Assembly: GCF_000485595.1 (NCBI RefSeq)
Contig: NW_014577063.1
Span: 480,632-510,074 of the forward strand
Reading direction: 5' to 3'
Length of the DNA stretch: 29,443 nt
Source: Priapulus caudatus
Lineage: Eukaryota > Priapulida > Priapulimorpha > Priapulimorphida > Priapulidae
The notes below the pieces were generated by a model. That model saw only the letters and a list, made by a program, of their open reading frames with translations, had not been told where the DNA came from and did not search any database. Positions 11,418 through 20,547 of the stretch are shown here, in pieces. Made by a program: the position numbers and the translations under genes. The number at the start of each line of letters is the position of its first letter. Position 1 is the first letter of the stretch.

Positions 11418-11577
11418 CTACTCGGCTGCAGCGTCCTGCGTCGCAACGTTCCGCTTGTACGCCGCGGTCGCCGCCGGCGATGTTCCGTTCATCCTCACGC
11501 CATCGGGGCCCGCCCCGTTCCTGCACTTCTCCTCCTCCATGATCGCACTCATCCCAGATGACTGCTCTCTCAGCACC
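11418..11577 (-). CDS. CERS1: Probable CerS1-like terminal exon E
   Basis: 160 nt: one base, 52 codons and the stop TAG at 11420-11418. The acceptor TGCCGCCTTGTAG ends at 11578. The leading G fits the phase-2 donor of exon D exactly (GG|G), giving NGVLREQSSG. The tail is charged and alanine-rich (MEEEKCRNG at residues 13-21, ending ATQDAAAE), the kind of poorly conserved acidic tail CerS proteins carry. The supporting evidence is splice signal plus phase, not homology. It is much more CpG- and GC-rich than exons A-D and overlaps a plus-strand open frame (11278-11670) with no recognisable content. The alternative is that the protein ends at the stop within the exon D donor. Confidence 0.55.
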
Positions 11578-14500
11578 CTACAAGGCGGCAGAGGGCGGTT
11601 AGTTGTGAGTAGTACAAATATATGCCTGGAGCTCGTCTGCCACCTGGCTTTAATGTCATTGAGGGAATAACAACGAAAGGGCTTCAATCCTCTGCCGTGG
11701 TTATCAAAAAATCCTTTGTCGGTGTTACATTTTTTTTGCAGCCAGTTTCTTTGCGGAAAATAAAAGGAAACTATGCCCTGCCTGCACTAGCCACCTCCTA
11801 ATCTAATATCAAGTCAATAATTGCCCTCTGGGTTCTGTCCTCTATAACACACTGCTGTAAGACCTGATAAATCAGCATATTGATTCATAATCACATGATA
11901 ACAAACTACATCTCTCCCCACCCTGCAAGCTATTGTGAGCCAGTCTGAAAAAAACATCACCACCAACCAAACGAATGTAATTACAATATATAATTTGCCT
12001 AAAATGCTACACAATGTAAAATATAACAAGAAAACGTAAATTTAAGCAGCATCGCCAAATGGCTTATGACTAGCCTAGCTAATACTGTCAACTTTAAACT
12101 TGTAATTAAACAGTTTCCACGATGCTTTACAGAACAAGACAAGTCTCGTATGATATTATACAGCTCCCGCAGGGCGAAAACCTTGATCAGAACGTTTAGA
12201 TAGGCCAAGTCACATGTGGTAAAGGGCTATAATATGCAGGAACTGACCACACGCGATCATGAGTGCCTGTGCACGCTCACCAATGTTGAAAAGAAAAATT
12301 TCTCTATGAACAGCCATGGATGCCAAAATACTCACCCATTGACTGCAGCTGTTTTTTGCTGCAACTTTGAAGATGCATTGTCACTATCATATTCTCTTGT
12401 ATCAACCATCTCGGTCATCTGCCCTGTTGCTACTTTGTACAGGAAGACCACTATGAACTGTAAAGAAAATTGCATATTTCTAATTTCTTTCGTCATACAT
12501 TTTGTTAAAAATTAAAAATGCTACAATGCAATGTGGTGACTAAAAGGCACAACGTATAGTAGTTGTAGTAGTAGTAGTAGTAGTAGTAGCATATTTTATC
12601 AAAACAGGGTGGCTACAAAACAACAACAATACTGGTTTCCATGTAGGCCCTGTTATCATACATGATACATCACTTTTACACACACACACATAATGAAAAT
12701 GTAATAATAAATGTACTAAAATATACCAAGACAAAATATTATACAGTATAAAATACACGCCTAGTAAAACCATTTATGTATTTTAAGATCTGGAGTCCCT
12801 GGTATTAACTAACAAGTGCCGCAGAGCGACTGGGCTCATCTGAGGTATGTTGCTACGGTTTATAAACGTACATTTTCAGTCGTGCCGTAGAGGACACCTT
12901 TGTTTAGGCCGCAGATATGCAGAATACGCAGTTGCGTTACACATCATTTCAGCAAAACATTTTTTTTATTGCAGAGAGAGAGAGAGCGACTGAGGAAGGA
13001 TGAAAGAGAGGGGGTTGAGAGAGAGAAAAGAGAGAGAGAGAATGTTGGAGAGTCAGTCAAGACTAATCTGTTTATATACAAATAACACCACGCAGTGCAG
13101 CTTACTGTATCAGTTACGTCATTCGATTGAAATGCTACATTCCGATTTTCGCCGCGGCGGCGTCCAAACCTTTCGACGAAGATGGCTCGGGCAAAGGTAA
13201 GGCAGCACGGCACGGTTATAAACATACAGATTTCTTCAATGTCCGCGGGAAAGAAAACACATTTCAACTGACAAGTCAACCATCCGGCTCTGCAGCATCA
13301 CAAGCAGCATGCCTCCACCATATCCCGAATTGCCACCACTACTGTAACTGTCGCGGACGAGAGCCATGGCCAAGGACAGTACCAAAACTGGCAAAAAATT
13401 TTCTATTGGGTAGGTTTAACGATTCATTTCTGCAACTTACTTTATCTCAGATTGATTAAAACTAAGTAAAGAAAGTAATTTCTTTCTGCACTATTTGAGC
13501 GCAATATAACCATTTGGACCTTGATCCTTGCCAGAACATTCTTCTCACTCGTGTTTCCGATAGTCGATGGCGTGTGGGCCATTACTGCGCTATGTGCAGG
13601 CGCAATAGATAATCTGAACTAGTTGCTACCTTCGTTTAGCCCATTGCTGCTGATACTATCAGCCACGCCACCTGACACGCAAGCGTAAGCGGCCTGCATA
13701 CCTCCCAAATTCCATTGGTTGATACCAAATCACGTGCTTGAAACTCCTGTTTTATGGTGCGATTGTGACCCTAAACCCTCCCAACTCTAACCCTATAAAA
13801 AAAAAAAAGTTATTAAATTGTTGTAAATAAAATCATGTAAATATTTTGCGGTTTAAATTGGAAAAAAAACAGTTAATGGCATAAAGATAGCAAAAATACA
13901 GAAAACAGGAAAATAATTAAAAAACAGCATGGGATTCGATCCATACGAGCCTTTCAAGCCGTGACGCCCGTGCTCTACGCGGTTCGTCTATCAGGCTTAA
14001 ATGCAAGTAGGACTTATTTATAGTGCCTTAATCAAAAACAGACGTTTGTGCTAAGTGCCTACTTGACATCTGTGATTCCCAACGTACAGAATCTCATATA
14101 GAGAATGAAGGTTCATATATTGCATTTAAGGCCGCGTAAACGTTGTTCAAAGTAAGTTTTGCATTGCAGAATTCTCACTTGTGAAATTTAAAGTCTTCCA
14201 CGATCACACAAGTACATCAAACACAGTTCAGTCCTTTGTTACACAGTCAACAAATCCATGTTTAACCCTCCTCTTGCAGGGTCCAAAAGGTTATCAGACA
14301 CTTACTCTTCGCACGTCAGTGAGAAAGCAATTTCATTGGTCCTTTACAATAAAGTGATAAACAAGTGACGCGAGAAGCGACAGCCCGCTCATCTAACGTA
14401 CTATCCTCTTTAGTGCGGTGACTTCCTGTGGGGCAGTGGTGGGATTTCTAGTAAACCCTGTTAGCTTCCAAATGTTGTTCACATTACACGCCGAAACAGT

Positions 14501-17500
14501 GGAAGGCAACAGGCATGCCTATCAGGCAACCCTTCTCAAAAGAAATGTTCGTTGGGGATCGTTATGAAAGTTGCCACAGATGGCGCGTTACGTTTTAATG
14601 ACTGTTCTTAACATTCAAGATGGAAGCTCCCATTTCTTACGTAGTTTAGCAACAACTATTTGCGAGACAGAATTAGCGTAAGCACTCATCCATCTTACCT
14701 ACGCAAGCCGTACATGGCTGAAATAGAGAGCTGCCACCTTGTAACTAATTAACGCAGGCAAAAAACTACACAGTACTATCACCACCACATGCCACTGGCA
14801 GTGGCCACTGCAGTGGCACAAGTTACATGTAACACACTGACAGTACAGAATGCCATTAGATATTTATACGATTATAAGGAGCAAAACCTATCTTCAACCA
14901 ATTTAGCACTTTTGAAATTTCACTGTACATTGTAGCCTGCATACATCTCAGGCATGGATATAAATTCTACATAGCACACCCGAGCAAGCTTCACAATTCT
15001 TTTCTAAAGTAAAGAAATCCATGTTTAACCTGCCTCTTGAGGCGTCAAAAAGGTTATCCGGACACTTACTCTTCGCCATTTTGTCAGCGGAAAGGTACAT
15101 TTTATGCGTCCTTTCAATAAAAATGGTATGTCACCGCTTGAAAAAAGTTTTCTCAATCGCTCCGTCAGACCAATGTCCTCAGAAAAATGTCTAAAAATCT
15201 GGCCTGCTGTGCCCATTGACCTTTGACCCTGTGACCTCCAATTTGGACATGATGGCGTTTCCTACCATGATGCCTATCACACCAGACTATCCACAAAGCC
15301 TCGGTCGCAGCCCGTTTAGATTTTTGTCGCAATTTCTGCATTTCCTCCCTATACCTTAAGTTAGGACGGGAATCGTTCCCCCTTCTTTTACACTCTTGAA
15401 CCTTTGACCTTTGACCCCCAGCTTCGACATCCCAACTGCGTTTCTCGGATTACCCCCCAACGTCCCAACTTCGAATCCGTACGTCGAGCCGTTTAGATTT
15501 GTGCCCAACTGTTGACGGACGCACGGACAATCGATGCAATTCTACAAAGCTGCATCTGACTTCGTGAGATGAGCTAAAAAATGCGAGGTCAGCGCTGAAA
15601 CAAAAAGTTTTCCACCTGTACCATTCCTCAGAAAATGTCTGATATCTGACTCTTTCCCCCACTGCCCCTTTGACCCGCGACCTCTAATTTTGCACTGGTA
15701 ATGGGTGTTTCCTGCCCCATCACACTATACACCAAAATATTAAGACATAGGTGCGAGTCGTTCAGATTTGTGCCGCAATTCCGTATTTCCTCGTATACCT
15801 TTCAGTTAAGCCGGGAAAATATTCCCCCTCCGTTGACACATCTCGCACCTTTGACCATGACCCCCAATTGGTCATGACGAATCCTTTTCACGATCCCCCC
15901 CCCCGCACAGCGTCCCGAATTCGTGACCGTACCGGTCGAACGGTTAAGAATTTGTGCCCAACTGTTTGACGGACGCCACACACGCACGGCACGCACGCAC
16001 GCTCATGCACGATTCTTACAAGCTGCATCTTGACTTCGTCAGATGAGCTAAAACCTGATATATTTCAATTTAAAGATGCTAGCGTACATCACAGTTTTTA
16101 ATCTGCGTGTCAGTCATGTTGTTTCACAAGCATTGCCCTCCATGGCAAATTAGAAACTATTTTTCCAGATTGGCAAATCTTAACAGAAGATAAAAACATC
16201 TTATTTATATTTCTAGTTGCATAGTTATGAATTTGATCCGTCATGGTAACAAGGCTCGATAAATAGTCCGGAGCATGTGAGTATCATTCCAAGTTTAAAC
16301 TAGAGCACTCGCCGATGAGCCCAACAGACCTCCGCCCAAAGCAGCTGAATTCTCTCTGAGATGTGAAATTTTTATATTAATTTAATTAAGTGCGGAAAAT
16401 GTTTTTTAATTATTCGGAATCCGGCATTTTAGCTGCGATGCGTGCAAGCGTGCGGGAAGGACTGTGGTTGCCCTTAGCTGGCACTGGTGGTTGCCGTGTT
16501 TGTAAGTCTACAGCCCAGCGCACCTAGCGAAGTGAACTGAAACGTGCATGGTAACACACCAAACCCACAAACAACACTCAAAGACACGCCGGGTGAAAAA
16601 CATAAAACCTCCGCCAAGCCGCTGGCTGGAGGTAATAAGAACAATGCACACAACTACATAAAAAAATTATCTGTACCTGAAACCAGTAGACGTTCATTAA
16701 CTGCAGTATCCAGAGAAGCACATTGAAAAAGAACCAGAAGGGTACGTAGGTAGGGTCTCTCAGCATGGCACCATAACCGGCAGTGTACAACACTTTCAGT
16801 GGGAACCAGTACAGTCTGAACAGAAACCTGTGAATGAAATAAGCTGATATAACGCAAAACATAAACTAAGACGCATGCACGAAAGTGCATATAAACTAAG
16901 CATGTTCATTTCATAAGTTCAAGTTCATTTCTATAAACATTACACATAGTCTATATATAGCCCAGGGTTCTGCCCACGGTGGGCGGCGGTGGGCGGGTGT
17001 GCCCGGCACTCGCGGTTGCCGCCCGGCACTATATATCTCCGCCCGGCACTAATTTTTGATATAAAAAAAATAAATAAATAAAATAAAATAAAAAAAGGTC
17101 TGATATATGGGCTTTTTATTGCTCAGAATGCAGGAAATTGAGTTTCAGACTATCCAAAATCAAAAATTTTCCCGGACTCCCTAGATTGACTTCGTGCCCA
17201 CGGCGATTGCAACTTGCGACCTGGATGCGCCCGGCACTAAAAAATCCTGGGCAGAACCCTGATAGCCTATATATAATAAAGTCTCATGCAATTCTCGAGG
17301 AGCTATTTTATCTCCGTCTATATCTTCTCGTGATTACGGTCGAATCTAAGTCAACAGTAGTATTGCTTCACATCCAGTTGGTATCACCAAGTGTAACAGT
17401 TATGGAGTGCATAGTCTAGGGTCAAGGACGATGATAAGTCACCTGATGTCACAGACCAATTTCTATTTGCGACCGTTTCCCTCGGGGTAGGGCGAGTATT

Positions 17501-20500
17501 AGATTACACCCAATTGTACGATTAGCTTTACCAATGGCAATGAACCCAGTACTGTAACGCAGTAACAGTCGCTTAGAGACTAGATCCATGGAAACACCCC
17601 TGTGAATAACTACTACATGTACATACTGGTTAATTGTCAAGTTAGGAAACGTATATTACACAGGTCTGGTCAGCTGACGAAACTTGACATTGGCAATATA
17701 CTCAATTTGCTGTCTTCACATGATGTGAGAGCAGGGGAAAAAATACACGGGGGCGGCGGGCGATTTCGCCCTCGAAATGCCAAAAAGAGCCCCCGAAAAC
17801 ATGATATCGGGGGCGAGTGTGTACTGTACTGTATTGCATTCAATCAAGCACGAGCCGCCGCCCACGCGTATATACGTGTGTGCCTGTGCGCGTGCTTGCG
17901 TGTGTACCTGCGCGCGTGCGCGCGTGCGTGCCTGTGTGTGCCGGTGTGCCTGCGGGCGTACTTGCGTGTGCCTGCGCGCGTGCGTGCGTGCGTGCCTGTG
18001 TGTGCCGGCGGGCGTGCTTGCGTGTGTGCCTGCGCGAGTGCGTGCCTGCATGCGTGCGTGCGTGTGTATTCATATTAATTCAAGTAATCATATTATCAAG
18101 TACTATAAAAGGAAAGGTTTATTTACTGTCATACTCATATCTGTTTATCTTGCTAACNNNNNNNNNNAAAATTGAAAACACGTGGGTACCCGTTCATTAG
18201 CAACCACGGTTATTTACTTGTGCCTCGATACCGAGAATACACCCAGAGATGCATTCTACGAGCTCCGTCATTACGACTGCCGTCACTAGGCAAACAATTT
18301 ACCCGGGACAAACAATTCTCTGCACAACACTCGTAGCAGCATGTGACGTCACCCAACCACTTCGAGGCTAGTATATTGCTTGGCAAACAAATTAGCGTTG
18401 GCGCCAGATTTACGGATTTCAATTAGACATTTCTTAGTAACCAGCAGTGATATTGGACAAACTAATACGCGTTTGGCTATAAGGTAATGTACTTATTAAC
18501 TACACAAGGTGCCAGTTACTCTAGCATTCGTTAAAATTGCATAATCGATGGGCCTATTATGCCTTTAAGACGGGTTGAAATTTAGCAGTGCAATTAGAGA
18601 GCGCCTCAAATCACGACTGGGTTCTTAGTCTTGTATGAGTAGTCATTAGTTCTTGATCTATTTTACATTTGTTTCACTTTTTATTTAGCAATTGTTTAAC
18701 TATTGAGGCTTGAACAATAGCCTCTACCGTAAAATCTAATCTAACGTGCGTTCCGCTAAAAATGATGACAAATTAATACACTAAGCTTGACGGAACATGC
18801 TATATATCTCACAAAAACAATTACTGACACCGGCCGGCCCACATGCTGCCCACAGCTATGTCGGCACACTTAACAAAGGCAGCAAGACGTGGGTGAACAA
18901 CCCGACTAAGGAAAGGCCATCCTTAAAAAATTCTATGTTTGCTGTCCCCCGACCCATGATTTTTTTAGTGGGTAGGTAGGTCTTTTTTTTATTGTGAGGC
19001 ATAATAGTTATTTTAAGTCTGTCCTCATGTTTGCCACACATGCTTTGTGTTTCAGTCTTAACTATAAAAAATGTAAAAAAAAAAGGAACCCAAAATGTAA
19101 AAAAAAACTTTTGGGTCGCGGCTCTTTTCGTGGGTCGGTCGGAGGACAGCAAACGTATAATTTTTTAAGGATGGCCAAAGACACACACCTTGCGGCGTAT
19201 GAGAACCAGATCAGGGCCAACGTCAGAAAGTGATGAAAGAGCATGATAACAGAGTCCTTCCTCCATGCATCCATAAAGAGCGTGCCATACACGGAATGCA
19301 GATAGAAACTGCACTGTATCATGTAAAGCCAGAAGATGTCCGATGGTATGTACATGCCCTCGGCCCAACCTGAAACACGGAAAACAAGTCGTTATCCACA
19401 ATCGACAGCGAAAAATAATGAGGACACGCAAAAAAAATCACGGATGCAGATTTGACCTGGGCCCAAAAGACACACAGCTGACAAGCTCTGGCCAGACTCT
19501 CTGAGTTATCTGAAGGATTATTGAGGGATTATGAGCAACCAAACAGTTATTGATGTCCTACAGTAACACTGTACATCTAGGGACTGACAGCAAAACGAAC
19601 ACTTCCCAAAAAACTTGGCAGATGGTCCTTTCACGGTGGCGTGCACAGATCTAATGATTCACGAACATGTTTAAACTAACTAAATGAATTTTTCACAGAT
19701 AAACAGTAGTGAGAGATAACCAATATAATTTCATGTTTACTATAAGGCCCTAGTGTAAAAGATGCAAAAAAATGTCAAGGCACAAGTTTGCTTGTCACCA
19801 CTGGAGTCTGGGGAGCAGTCCTGCAAAGGGATTATCCTTTAACATACTTTTGATTCCTTCCTCTTTGATATTTTAATACGGTTTTAATATGGTTTAAAAA
19901 CAGTAATGATTATTATGTAGATCATAATAAATATTAATTTAATGGAAATTGTACATTCTCGACCCCCCAGCTTTCTTTACCAAATCTCCCAACACCTTTC
20001 TGTTCAAGCTCAATTCCACATTTCACAGTCTTGTGGGTTTATTTTCAAATTTTATAAATTGTTATATAATATGTACACAAGAAATGCGTACAGCTGCTTT
20101 CATTTATCGCACCCCTTCCCTCGATGGAAACGACCCTTGAAAGGGTAAATTTCTTTTGAAAGGTACGATTTGAAAGGGTAATGGAAACGAGTGATGAACA
20201 TCACTCATTTCCGGTGAAATTGTAATCACTAGGAAATTCATGAATGCATAGTAAGTGATATCAGGAGTGAATAATAATAAATAATAATAATAAAATAAAT
20301 AATAGTACAAATCTATTATTATTCACTCCTGGTAATATTAACGACAGATAGGTTCAAAAGAGACAACGTGTCCTCTGCACGCACCGTGCCATCCGGACAA
20401 TGGGTCGTGGAAGAACGTGTATCGGCCGCAGCAGACGACGATGTACAAGTTGTACGACCAGGTGAACGAGTAGAAGATGAACTTCCAAGCACTCTCCGGA

Positions 20501-20547
20501 AACTTTCCGCAGTTCTTCTCCTGTACGTTTAGTTTGCGGGCGAGGGG
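11418..20547 (-). CDS. CERS1: Ceramide synthase 1-like gene (partial, five coding exons seen)
   Basis: Ceramide synthases transfer a fatty acyl chain from acyl-CoA to sphinganine or sphingosine in the ER membrane; CerS1 in vertebrates prefers C18-CoA. Five minus-strand blocks, read from high to low coordinate, give contiguous CerS protein: PESAWKF, FFHDP, MDAWRKDSV, LFHHFLTL, FRLYWFPLKVLY, LMNVYWF, YKVATGQ and TREYD appear in the family order. All junctions are AG/GT with compatible phases: 0 to 1, 1 to 2, (missing exon 2 to 2), 2 to 0, 0 to 2. The wording is closest to CerS1 (SFYxHSxYxTLxMDxWRKDSV), which lacks the Hox-like domain of CerS2-6; no such domain is seen. The N-terminal exon(s) and the LHD exon are absent from the readable sequence. 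About 255 residues are visible. The family identity is secure; orthology to CerS1 rather than another invertebrate paralogue is likely but judged from memory of the family. Confidence 0.93.
12336..12457 (-). CDS. CERS1: CerS1-like exon D (end of TLC domain and cytosolic tail)
   Basis: 122 nt: 40 codons plus two bases. The acceptor TTTTCTTTACAG ends at 12458. The reading FIVVFLYKVATGQ continues the last membrane helix, followed by TREYDSD at about residues 20-26 and a polar tail ending AAVN. Human CerS1 has the same layout (helix, VLTGQ, LREYD, acidic/polar tail). It starts in phase 0, matching exon C. The end AATGG|GTGAGTATT is a textbook donor, but without splicing the same bases read GGG TGA, a stop, so a retained intron would end the protein at VNG. 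No start-codon open frame of useful length marks this exon; it was found by reading the intron for the family tail. Confidence 0.9.
12556..12589. repeat. (TAG)n microsatellite
   Basis: About ten TAG trinucleotides, slightly imperfect at the left end, in the intron between CerS exons E and D side flanks (just upstream of exon D on the minus strand). Confidence 0.9.
12974..13042. repeat. (GA)n-rich tract
   Basis: Two GA runs separated by a mixed purine stretch. The long open frames here (E/R-rich and S/L-rich) are products of the tract. Confidence 0.85.
13183..13195 (+). other. Possible short first coding exon, MARAK|GT
   Basis: GAAGATGGCTCGGGCAAAG is followed by GTAAGG, a good start context and a good donor, in a locally GC-rich block (13145-13200). 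It would encode only five residues before splicing. A second ATG in strong context (CCATGG, about 13363-13368) starts MAKDSTKTGKKF and meets a possible donor GTAGGT near 13411. Neither has a recognised continuation; both would be nested in a CerS intron on the opposite strand. This is speculative. Confidence 0.12.
13928..14000 (-). repeat. tRNA-related SINE head (remnant)
   Basis: On the minus strand the order is CCGCGTAGAGCACGG (box A-like), CTTGAAAGG (like a serine UGA anticodon loop) and GGATCGAATCCC (box B). Spacing suits a tRNA-derived pol III promoter, but the acceptor and anticodon stems do not pair, so it is not a functional tRNA. Downstream on the same strand are an AT-rich body and, at 13767-13810, a poly-T/telomere-like stretch. 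Confidence 0.4.
14246..16054 (+). repeat. Compound dispersed repeat, copy A (in CerS intron)
   Basis: The segment shares its parts with 22925-24018. The order is: fragment X 14246-14353 (TCCATGTTTAACCCTCCTCT...ACTTACTCTTCGC), part Y about 14370-15000, part X again 15013-15125, and then two tandem Z units of about 475 bp (15126-15580 and 15581-16054). Each Z has AGAAAATGTCT, TTGACCTTTGACC, GTGCCCAACTGTTGACGGAC and a closing hairpin ATCTGACTTCGTCAGAT then GAGCTAAAA (imperfect in the middle copy). No ORF of note. Confidence 0.85.
16470..16556 (-). repeat. Dispersed repeat, copy 2 (inverse of 3858-3960)
   Basis: On the minus strand this reads TTCAGTTCACTTCGCTAGGT, GCGCTGGGCTGTAGACTTAC and AAACACGGCAACCACC, clearly the same family as 3858-3960. 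It lies in the CerS intron between exons D and C, about 120 bp from exon C. It is followed at 16606-16644 by the CCTCCGCC...GGAGGTAATAAGAAC end also found at 21638. Confidence 0.7.
16677..16827 (-). CDS. CERS1: CerS1-like exon C (last TLC membrane segments)
   Basis: 151 nt: one base plus 50 codons. The acceptor is TCATTCACAG ending at 16828 and the donor CAG|GTACAG lies at 16677/16676. The first base G would complete a TG|G tryptophan (family FSW) from the missing exon. The protein has FRLYWFPLKVLY at residues 3-14, the loop YTAGYGAMLRDPTYV at about 14-28, then FWFFFN at 30-35 and LQLMNVYWFQ at the end. The short loop between the last two membrane segments is the region reported to set acyl-chain preference in mammalian CerS enzymes. 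The exon ends in phase 0. Confidence 0.95.
16963..17261. mobile_element. hAT-like nonautonomous element, 299 bp
   Basis: The ends CAGGGTTCTGCCCA (16963) and TGGGCAGAACCCTG (to 17261) are perfect inverse copies; CAGGG starts are typical of hAT elements. ATAGCC lies directly outside both ends (16957-16962, 17262-17267), a possible target duplication, though hAT elements usually make 8 bp. GCCCGGCAC recurs four times inside. No transposase. It lies 136 bp downstream of CerS exon C's acceptor side, in the intron. Confidence 0.85.
17868..18065. repeat. GTGC/GTGT-rich degenerate microsatellite
   Basis: About 200 bp of alternating GTGC, GTGT, CCTGC units, open in several frames on both strands (cysteine/valine/arginine or threonine/histidine repeats). 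It is alternating purine-pyrimidine, hence Z-DNA prone, and directly precedes the assembly gap, a likely cause of the break. Confidence 0.88.
18158..18167. other. Assembly gap (10 N)
   Basis: A run of N directly after the GTGC-rich array. The fixed short length suggests a gap of unknown true size. Its location inside the intron that should hold a CerS exon makes it likely that real sequence is missing. Confidence 0.98.
18915..19176. mobile_element. TIR element, 262 bp (GGCCATCCTTAAAAAATT ends)
   Basis: The left end 18915-18947 and right end 19144-19176 are inverse copies (GGCCATCCTTAAAAAATT, then GTTTGCTGTCC); GACCCA/TGGGTC continues the arms. AAA flanks both sides. Related half-copies occur at 25090-25108 and 26639-26683. 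It stands in the CerS intron with its edge 12 nt from the exon B donor. Confidence 0.87.
19189..19369 (-). CDS. CERS1: CerS1-like exon B (TLC core with catalytic HH)
   Basis: 181 nt: two bases, 59 codons, two bases. The acceptor is TGTTTCAG at 19377-19370 and the donor GTGTGT starts at 19188. The protein has FYLHSVYGTLFMD at residues 21-33, AWRKDSV at 34-40 and LFHHFLTL at 43-50, then a hydrophobic stretch to SYAA. The paired histidines at 45-46 are the start of the Lag1 motif; the equivalent pair is required for activity in yeast Lag1/Lac1 and mammalian CerS. The end phase is 2 (AG|), which would complete an arginine with the next exon, as in the human SYAFR/YHNVG boundary. A TIR element begins only 12 nt into the downstream intron. 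Confidence 0.95.
20262..20331. repeat. 18-bp perfect inverted repeat with (AAT)n loop
   Basis: CAGGAGTGAATAATAATA at 20262-20279 and its exact reverse complement at 20314-20331 enclose an AAT-rich loop. AATAGTACAAATC in the loop also occurs at 24568-24580 beside another AAT run, so this is a dispersed family. It lies 53 bp from the CerS exon A donor, within the intron. The rest of 19370-20260 shows nothing I can name. Confidence 0.75.
20385..20547 (-). CDS. CERS1: CerS1-like exon A (PESAWKF region)
   Basis: 163 nt, 54 codons plus one base. The acceptor is CTTTGCAG at 20555-20548 and the donor GTGCGT starts at 20384. The reading opens with PLARKLNVQ, has FPESAWKF at residues 16-23, a hydrophobic segment at about 23-40 and FFHDP at 45-49. 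This matches the CerS1 stretch before and within the first TLC-domain membrane segment; PESAWKF and FFHDP are near-invariant in CerS1. The exon starts in phase 0 and ends in phase 1; the split glycine codon G|GT joins exactly to the next exon, giving SGWHGWAEGM. The preceding exon, which should carry the N-terminus, was not found between 20548 and the window end. Confidence 0.93.

Larger units (their letters stand above)
16828..19188 (-). other. CERS1: CerS intron expected to contain the missing LHD exon; holds the assembly gap
   Basis: Exon B ends in phase 2 and exon C begins in phase 2, and all CerS proteins have about 50 residues between these points, including an LHDxxD stretch with essential aspartates. 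I searched the minus strand here for CAY GAY in a plausible context and found no candidate. The coding insert must be a multiple of three in length. The N run at 18158-18167 falls inside, so the exon was probably lost at the gap, although true loss cannot be excluded. The rest of the intron is repeats: an hAT-like element (16963-17261), a GTGC-rich array (17868-18065) and a TIR element (18915-19176). Nothing recognisable was seen in 17262-17750 or 18190-18900, apart from a perfect CRE palindrome TGACGTCA at 18344-18351. Confidence 0.7.

Noticed and set aside
11278-11670. Plus-strand 130-codon open frame
   Set aside because: Opposite strand of the probable CerS terminal exon in a GC-rich block; no recognisable domain, and the minus strand has a phase-matched acceptor.
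13928-14000. Functional tRNA gene
   Set aside because: Box A and box B words are present but the acceptor, anticodon and T stems do not pair properly; kept as a SINE-like remnant.
17716-18200. Several long overlapping open frames on both strands (Cys/Val/Arg or Thr/His/Ala rich)
   Set aside because: They follow the GTGC/GTGT array, are open in many frames at once and one reads through the N gap; low-complexity artefacts.
18344-18351. CRE palindrome TGACGTCA
   Set aside because: A single 8-bp match in an intron is expected by chance often enough; noted only within the intron entry.
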